Source: Volvariella volvacea V23 (taxonomy: Eukaryota; Basidiomycota; Agaricomycetes; Agaricales; Pluteaceae). From it: a stretch of DNA of 64,000 nt. The notes below the pieces were generated by a model. It was not told the DNA's origin. It was given only the letters and a program-made list of their open reading frames with translations, and ran no database searches. Shown one piece after another: positions 57,544 to 64,000 of the stretch (positions are counted from its first letter, which is position 1; each line of letters begins with the position of its first letter). The translations under genes and the position numbers were made by a program. Location: the NCBI GenBank assembly GCA_000349905.1, contig KB722738.1, forward strand, positions 1,625,132-1,689,131. Reading direction: 5' to 3'.

Positions 57544-60500
57544 ATGCCTGTTCAGATCAATGAGCTCGACGCAGTCGTCTCCAAACTCCCGTTAACTCTT
57601 CCTATCCCCAATCCACAAACCCACCCAAACCTCATCACAGCAAAGGACATCACTCGCGAAGAGGACCTTCTCCGAAATCTCCACTCTTTTCGAGCATGGT
57701 GGACAGCAATAACCACGACGCGTGAAGCGTTCACAGCACAACTCAGACATGAACGACACTCAGATCTACCTCAGGAAATTGTCGTGCTGCTTGGCCCATT
57801 GTCGTCACCTCTTGCTCGGATATCACTTCAACGCTTGACGTACCTCTACGAAGCCGCAATAGCACAATTCCCCAACTCATTCAAACTATGGAAGTCGTAT
57901 TTGACATTTAGGATGTCTTTTGTGCTAGGAAAATTGGAAGTGAAGAAGCGGGCGGGTGGGAGGAGGAAGTTTCCAGAGATGAAAGATGCTCTAGAGGAAG
58001 AGAAGGAGGATATGGAACAATACGACAATGGGCTGAACCCTGTAGTTGGTTGGGAGGAGTGGAGGGCCCTCGTGGCGACCTTTGAACGTGCGCTTATGTG
58101 GATACCTAAGGCGAGTATAATGCGTCCAATATAGCCACGTACGGAAAACTGACCCTCTTCCAGCTACCACGATTATGGCTTATGTATTTCACAATATTTG
58201 ACCATCCGTTGTGTCCCCCGTCGATATCCCATACACATGCCCGACGCACGTATGACCGGGCCTTACGAACCCTTCCCCCCTCCTTGCACTCTAGAATTTG
58301 GGTTAGATACCTTCTTTGGTCTGAATCCAAAGGTGGTGCAACGATGGCTGCTACCTATCGACGATACCTCTCAGTGGACCCAAGCGTCACTGAGCGGTTC
58401 GCTTCTCTGCTCATTTCACCGCAACGTGGCGAACCTAGGCCCTTGGAAGCGGCTAAATACCTCCTTTCATTAGCCAGAAAGGCTGCGCGTGGGGAGTACG
58501 TCAGTCCCGATGGCAAGAGTCCCTATCAACTGCTTGGGGATTGGATAGACGTCGTAGAAAAGTTCTCGGATGACGTCGGTTTGGGTGTTGAAGAGACACA
58601 AGATTCTCATGCCAAGAGGGACAAAGCAGAGAAGGAGGCCGCTGAGGCTGCTGCTGAAAACCCTGAACCCGTCTCTTCTACTGGAAAGTTAATGCGTTTT
58701 GCTGGTCCAGCCATTCCTGTTACGAGTGATGGGAAGGAAGTGAGACCCTATGACGAAGACGAGGACCCTCTGAGCCCGAGAAAGTTGAACATTGAACACA
58801 TCATCTGGAAGGATGGATTGGAAGTTTACAAGGATCAGGCGGGAAGGCTGTGGACTGGTTTGGCTACGTACTGGATCAAGAGGGCCGAGTTCGATCGGGC
58901 GAAAGAGACCTTCGAGAAGGGTATCGCGTCTGTTCTGACTATCAAGGACTTCAATCAAATTTTCGATGCGTATGCTGAGTTTGGAGAGTCCTTGATGACT
59001 GCGCTCATGGAAAGTCTGGACAACGCCGAGGATGAAGAAGAAGAAAAGGAGACCACGGAGGAAGTGGACGCCAGTATGAAGGAATTTGAAGAGTTGATGG
59101 ACCGAAGACCATTCTTGGTGAATGAAGTTCTGCTGAGGCGAAATCCAAACGACGTACAAGAATGGGAGAAGCGCGTTGCGTTGTATGGTGAAGATGATGA
59201 AAAGGTAAGGCCCCAAAATGTTCATATTTATGCGCCGATACCAAACATCCTGCAGGTGGTTGAAACATACACCAAAGCTATTGAAACTATCGTCCCACGG
59301 AAGGCAACAGCCAACCTCCACCGCCTCTATGTGAATTTCGCAAAGTTCTATGAGGAAGGCGGCACCACTCGACAGGCTGAATCAGATCTGGATAGCGCCA
59401 GGAAGATTCTGGAGAAAGGTACCAAAGTCAATTTCAAGTCTGTAGAAGACTTGGCTGAGGTATGGTGCGAATGGGCCGAGATGGAGCTACGGCACGAGTG
59501 CGTGCGGATGTTTTCGATTTACTACACGGTCCTGATGTTATTTAGGAACTATGATGAGTCCATACGGGTGATGCAGCGAGCGGCCGCGATTCCCAAAAAC
59601 ACCAAAATTAATTATCATGACCACGTAGGTTTAATTTCCCATTGGACATCACCCATAACCTCACATGTCGTGTGCAGACTCTTTCCGCACAAGCGCGTCT
59701 CTTCAAGTCGCTCAAGCTATGGTCTTTTTATGTTGATCTAGAAGAGGCCATTGGCACGGTTGAGAGCACAAAAGCAGTATACGATAAAATATTAGAGCTA
59801 CGCATTGCCAATGCTCAAATTATTATCAACTATGCAGCCTTCCTAGAAGAAAACCATTATTTTGAAGAGAGCTTCAAGGTACGAGCATCGCATATCATAT
59901 TCACTCTCAGTGTTCTTAGTATGTTTTTAGGTTTACGAACGTGGCGTGGAATTGTTTACCTTCCCAGTCGCATATGAAATTTGGAACGTTTACCTTTCCA
60001 AGTTCATAAATCGCTACGTAAGTAAAGTGTCCCCAGGAAACCACACATCCACTAACGCGAACACAGGGCGGTACGAAGCTCGAGCGTGCACGTGATCTTT
60101 TCGAGCAGGCACTGGAGAAATGCCCACCCAAACTCGCGAAACCATTGTTCCTCATGTACGCCAAGCTTGAGGAGGACTACGGCCTAGCTAAAAGGTCCAT
60201 GGCTATCCTCGAACGCGCGACACAAGCGCTTCCAGATACCAACAAGTTCGAGGTGAGTCCCGAACTGGATGCTGCTTTCTTCGTGAGGCTCACTTTGACC
60301 GCTATCCTAGATGTACACTATCTACATCGCTAAGGCAACAGCTAATTACGGCTTGCCAGCCACTCGTCCTATCTATGAACGGGCCATCGAGGTCCTTCCG
60401 AATGCTCAAACTGCAGAACTCTGTTTACGATTTGCTGCACTAGAACGCAAGCTTGGTGAAATTGACCGAGCGCGCGCTATCTACGCTCATGCTTCACAAT

Positions 60501-60874
60501 TTTGCGATCCTCGTGTCAACCCACAATTTTGGTCCGAGTGGAACGCTTTTGAAATTGAAACTGGTTCAGAAGATACATTCCGCGAGATGCTTCGGATAAA
60601 ACGCAGCGTGCAAGCGCAATTCAATACTGAAGCCAGCTATCTAGCAGCTCAGGCCCTGGCCTCTAGACAACAGGGTCCCAAGAATGCTAACTCCGAGGGA
60701 CCAGAAGCGACACAGGACGCGATGGCCCTGGCAGAGAAGCAATCTGGTGTTAAAGGCCCCTCGTTTGTAGCCGCGAAGCAGACGGGCCCAAAGCCGAGCG
60801 AAAGCAATACTAGTCCCGCTCCGGCACCTAACCAAAACGCGGACGAGATTCATATCTCCGACGATGAAGTGTAG
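57544..60874 (+). CDS. SYF1: Pre-mRNA-splicing factor SYF1 (XAB2 family)
   Basis: A HAT-repeat scaffold of the NineTeen/Prp19 complex in the spliceosome, also linked to transcription-coupled repair in animals. The start at 57544 gives MPVQINELDAVVSKLP. HAT repeats run through the protein: NLHSFRAWWTAI, YEAAIAQFPNSFKLWKSYL, FERALMWIPKLPRLWLMYF, THARRTYDRALRTLP, then IWVRYLLW. Later ones include IIINYAAFLEENHYFEESFK, YEIWNVYLSKFI, PLFLMYAKLEEDYGLAKR and VNPQFWSEWNAFEIETG. The tail is Ala/Pro-rich and ends DEIHISDDEV, a typical acidic SYF1 end. Eight or so short introns; I estimate 950-1,000 residues, near the fungal norm. Confidence 0.94.
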
Positions 60875-60956
60875 TCTACTCCTAATGCCGTTCTTTTTGT
60901 AGAGTGTATGGTTAATGTCGATTGCACCTCGCTCCATACTCTGATAAATAATATGT

Positions 60957-61838
60957 TTATTTAGCTCTATCCCATCGGTCTATCTCTACAGAACATATGT
61001 CCTCCCACCTGGCCGTCCACCCCTCATCCTCAAGCCATTGTTGTTGTGCCCATTGCAAAATTGCATCCCGGCTTTTTTCAAAAGGGGTTGAATGAGATCG
61101 CAAGACTTCGAGGAGTTGAATGTGGACACTTAACGAGCGGTGGTACGGCAGTAAGATTTGTGAGGCAGAGTTCACTGTTAAGTTGTTTAGCAATTGATTT
61201 ATATTGTTGAAAGGGGCTAAACTTGCCGAATTTCTCTAATGACCAGCTAGTCCACAAGGGTTCTTTTTGAACCCACTGCCAGCCCTTCATCTTGTGTGCT
61301 TCGATCAAGACGGCTTCCATGCTGTCGATGATGGCATTCAGTTTGACAAACTGTTTTTTCTATGTAATCCCGGTCAGATAGTGTGGTATAAACTATCCCA
61401 TAGTCCTACCAGTTTGGTGACTACATTATCCAACTCCGCAATGCACTTTTCCATAATAGTTATTTTGGGTCCAACAATATGTGTTCGGGGTAACCTATCA
61501 GGGGTAATTGACAGCGCGTTTCTAGCAAGGAGTATATAAGTGATTAAGTAATTAATGATGGCGCTGGTGGAAAGCTGCCTGACGGAGTCACCAACTAACT
61601 CTAGCTCTGTCCTAGTGTCGACCAAGGTCCTGGCTGCTTTCAATCCGTCGATGAGGACGAGGTCATCCCAGGTCTCGGTTATGGCTCTAATTTCTAACAT
61701 GGAGGATCTGATTTTTCGGTGATACGTTGATTCTTGAAGTCGGGACGGTGAAGCCGGGCTACTTGGTGGACGGTGCTTGTATTGTACCGGAGAGGAAGTT
61801 GGCGTAGATGGGCCACGGAACGACGACAGTCGGCTCAT
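60957..61838 (-). CDS. Conserved-looking protein of unknown function
   Basis: Not recognised. The ATG at 61836-61838 opens a Ser/Pro-rich leader (MSRLSSFRGPSTPTSSP), then an ordered, helical part: SMLEIRAITETWDDLVLIDG, ARTLVDTRTELENALSITP, KITIMEKCIAELDNVVTKL, KKQFVKLNAIIDSMEAVL, KMKGWQWVQKEPLWTSWSLE, ILLPYHRSLSVHIQLLEVL, and a Trp-rich end (WLEDEGWTARWEDICSVEI). Three introns are needed; the last, 61175-61226, uses a GCAAGT donor with an ACAG acceptor and joins EKFVNSASQ. The heptad-like helices suggest a coiled-coil or kinetochore-like protein, but this is only an impression. Head-to-head with SSF1, 123 bases apart. Confidence 0.7.
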
Positions 61839-61961
61839 ATTCCAAGTCTGGGTTAGCCATCAAGTAGCACATTGCTGAGGTTAAGCATTGTTTGGCAGCA
61901 GTCGTAAGATTAAACAAGCTGCTTGAGATCAAAAAAAGTGGCTGAAGCCAATCTGTTGGCC
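61839..61961. promoter_or_regulatory. Bidirectional promoter, unknown gene / SSF1
   Basis: 123 bases between divergent start codons. Confidence 0.5.
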
Positions 61962-63436
61962 ATGGCACGAAGACGAAAAAATAGGACACACCTGAAGGGC
62001 CCAGCACCAGAGAAAGCCTTGGACAATGCCCCCAAATCATTTGTCATCAAGCACGGACAAGTGGGCTCGTCACTAACCCAACTGGTTCGCGATATGCGGA
62101 AAGTTATGGAGCCCAACACCGCAAGCAGGCTGAGGGTGAGAGCAACCCACGCATGCAAGCCCGAGTCACTGGCTCAATATCTTATTGAGGTTTAGGAACG
62201 GAATCGAAACAAGCTCAAAGACTACCTGACAATGGCCCCCGCTCTAGGGGTAACACACCTGCTTGCATTCACACTGACGCCAATTGCACCATCGATGCGA
62301 CTTGTCCGTCTACCGGGTGGACCAACACTGAGTTTCCGCGTCGAACGGTACAGTCTCATGAAGGATGTATTGCACATGTCTCGACATGCTCGCAGCATTG
62401 GTATGGAATATTTGAGTCCTCCGTTGGTATGTTTCGAAGGACTATTTCAAGTTTAATTTCCTATCAATAACGTGCCTCATTAGCTAGTCTTATCATCCTT
62501 CCCTCCGCCGAGTCAAAATACAACACCGCATCTCTCCCTCGTCATGAAAGCTTTCCAGAGTCTGTTCCCGCCACTATCCCCTCAAACACTTTCACTCTCC
62601 TCTGCACGGCGAGTTGTACTCGTCGCATATAATGCCGAACGAGGCACCATAGACCTCAGACATTATATAATCAAAGTCAAGGCTTTTGGTATCTCGAGGC
62701 GGGTCAGACGAGTGCTAGAGGGAGCATCGTCTAAGGTCAGTTCTGGTTCTGGCATTATCGACCTAGGGAGGGAGAAGGACGTCGCAGATTTCTTATTGCG
62801 AGGTCACAATGGGGATGCTGCTTCAGATGCAGGTTACGAAAGCGCTGCTTCGTCTACCGAGAGCGTTGCTGGTGACGAAGCGGATGCCGTGAGCTTAGCA
62901 GACGACTATGTGGGAAGGAACAACAAGAAGGGGCAAAAGAGAGCTGTTAAGCTTGAAGAGGTTGGGCCAAGATTGGAGTTGAAACTTATCAAGATCACAG
63001 AGGGCGTACCGAGTAAGGAGGGTGCTGTTATCTACCACGAATTCGGTAAGTGGAGTGCTTTGCCCTTCGTTGACACTTGACGCCCATTCGCAATACACCA
63101 GTCAAAAAATCAAAAAAGGAAGCAGCGGCACAGAAAGCTGAGCATGCTGCTAAGGAAAAGCTACGTAAACAACGGCGAGAGGAGCAGGAGAGAAATGTTC
63201 AACGCAAGCTGGAAGCCAAGGCTCAGGGTAAAGGAAAAGGCAAGGCTAATGCAGATGAAAGTGAGGATGACGCCGAGGATGAAGAACAGAATGAATTAGA
63301 AGATGACGGTGATTGGGATGACGAAGAAGAAGTCAGTGAAGAGGAAGAGGACGAAACCGGGGATGAAGAAAATAGTGACTCCGAGTTCGAAGAGGAGCGA
63401 GAACCGCCATCTAAAAAAGCCAAACGGCGTCGTTAG
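61962..63436 (+). CDS. SSF1: Brix-domain ribosome biogenesis protein SSF1 (Peter Pan family)
   Basis: Required for 27S pre-rRNA processing and 60S assembly in the nucleolus. The ATG at 61962 gives MARRRKNRTHLKGPAP. The Brix domain is clear: PKSFVIKHGQVGSSLTQLV, then across an intron ending TTTAG, RERNRNKLKDYLTMAPALGV, MRLVRLPGGPTLSFRVERYS, FQSLFPPLSPQTLSLSS, RRVVLVAYNAERGTIDLRHY and GPRLELKLIKITEG. The C-terminal extension is Lys/Glu-rich (KKSKKEAAAQKAEHAAKEKL) with long acidic runs, then KKAKRRR, a nuclear signal, and the stop at 63434-63436. It converges with the cytochrome c heme lyase gene, 93 bases apart. Confidence 0.95.
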
Positions 63437-63500
63437 CATGAGCGGATGGTATTGGGCATTAGTTCCATGAGTAATGTACACGCATGCTTTGTAGTACTAC

Positions 63501-63530
63501 CACTGGCAGGAAGTTCACTGGCAGGAAGTT
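63501..63530. repeat. Two tandem copies of a 15-base unit
   Basis: CACTGGCAGGAAGTT occurs at 63501-63515 and 63516-63530, directly abutting the heme lyase stop codon at 63530-63532. Confidence 0.95.
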
Positions 63531-64000
63531 CAAAACCATCTCCGCCAAAAGTGCTCAAACCTCATTTTTACAGCATCCCAATTATCTAATGCCGGTCGCA
63601 CATCGAGGTAGAACGATAAACTCGTTTTTGTAGGGTCAGTATTGCGACCAGTGTAGAAGTCGATGATATAGCGTGTTCGAATACCACAACGATCCACGAC
63701 CCAGTCGTGTCTGTCAAATGGAGCCCCATAGCTACACATGGATGAGCCTTGGAAGAAGTAAATGCGCGTTTATTCACTCACCCGAGCAACATCTTGAGCC
63801 TTGCTTTGGGACTCCGTTCCTGTGGCCGTCCCTTGAAAGTCACCAACTTAGGACCACCACAGGCCTCTCCTCCCCTTCCTGCCTCCCACTTTAGAATTTC
63901 TGACCAAGCGCGTTCGTTGACAGCGTTATGTATCGGTACGATGGTCTTCATATCCGCCGCATGTGGATTGTGGTTCTTGCGCGCCATGGCAGCAAAGAAT
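63530..64000 (-). CDS. CYC3: Cytochrome c heme lyase (holocytochrome c synthase), 5' end beyond window
   Basis: Attaches heme covalently to cytochrome c in the mitochondrial intermembrane space. The frame enters from base 64000 and reads [20 protein letters not shown], then [35 protein letters not shown], and across one intron (about 63731-63782) [39 protein letters not shown]. It ends FWRRWF and stop at 63530-63532. The Met at 63985-63987 is probably internal, since family members have a further N-terminal region with heme-binding CP motifs before this point. Yeast has separate lyases for c and c1; which one this is cannot be told here. Confidence 0.9.

Overview
The window looks like a gene-dense nuclear contig from a filamentous basidiomycete, most likely an agaricomycete. 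Nearly every gene is cut by several introns of about 45-60 bases, intergenic distances are often only 60-500 bases, both strands are used equally, and protein motifs (MSS51, QCR10, EDC4/Ge-1, SYF1, Zn2Cys6 factor, PDX1) read as agaricomycete-like. No tRNA, rRNA, CRISPR array or intact transposon was recognised. Two runs of exactly 100 N (12386-12485 and 55699-55798) mark assembly gaps.

Layout. 1-5875: partial MSS51 (COX1 translation), HIS3 (histidine synthesis) and a membrane M13 metallopeptidase. 6046-13041: a CUE-AlkB-GRF protein, a membrane-anchored M24 peptidase, an unknown protein and an MFS transporter interrupted by the first gap. 13381-18402: long-chain acyl-CoA synthetase, a penta-EF-hand protein and a small zinc-ribbon protein. 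19767-26827: Zn2Cys6 transcription factor, NOP16, QCR10 and a HAD-family protein. 26828-28243 is gene-poor. 28244-35007: a second zinc-ribbon paralogue, the Rab GTPase YPT1, an unknown Ser/Pro-rich protein, mitoribosomal mL49 and PDX1/SNZ (vitamin B6). 35876-41676: an Arg-Asp-rich protein divergent from cyclin L, then SRP receptor alpha. 41876-45112: a single-pass membrane protein, glyoxalase II and SFT2. 45471-54833: Argonaute followed on the same strand by EDC4/Ge-1. 55442-64000: a gene lost in the second gap, the Rab geranylgeranyltransferase alpha subunit BET4, SYF1, an unknown protein, SSF1 and partial cytochrome c heme lyase.

Functional links. YPT1 is a predicted substrate of the BET4 enzyme in the same window, and SFT2 and SRPR also serve the secretory pathway. 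SYF1, cyclin L and the RD-rich protein belong to or resemble splicing and transcription factors. NOP16 and SSF1 act in 60S ribosome biogenesis. MSS51, QCR10, CCHL and mL49 serve mitochondrial respiration and translation. Argonaute and EDC4 are both small-RNA/P-body proteins.

The most interesting observations are a CUE-AlkB-GRF domain fusion that places a ubiquitin reader and a ssDNA-binding finger on one DNA-repair dioxygenase, an apparent AT-AC intron in HIS3 that rebuilds a catalytic Glu, an 8-base microexon carrying the fourth catalytic residue of Argonaute, and the Argonaute-EDC4 gene pair. Exon boundaries were inferred by eye from reading frame, splice consensus and remembered family motifs. 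No database search was run.
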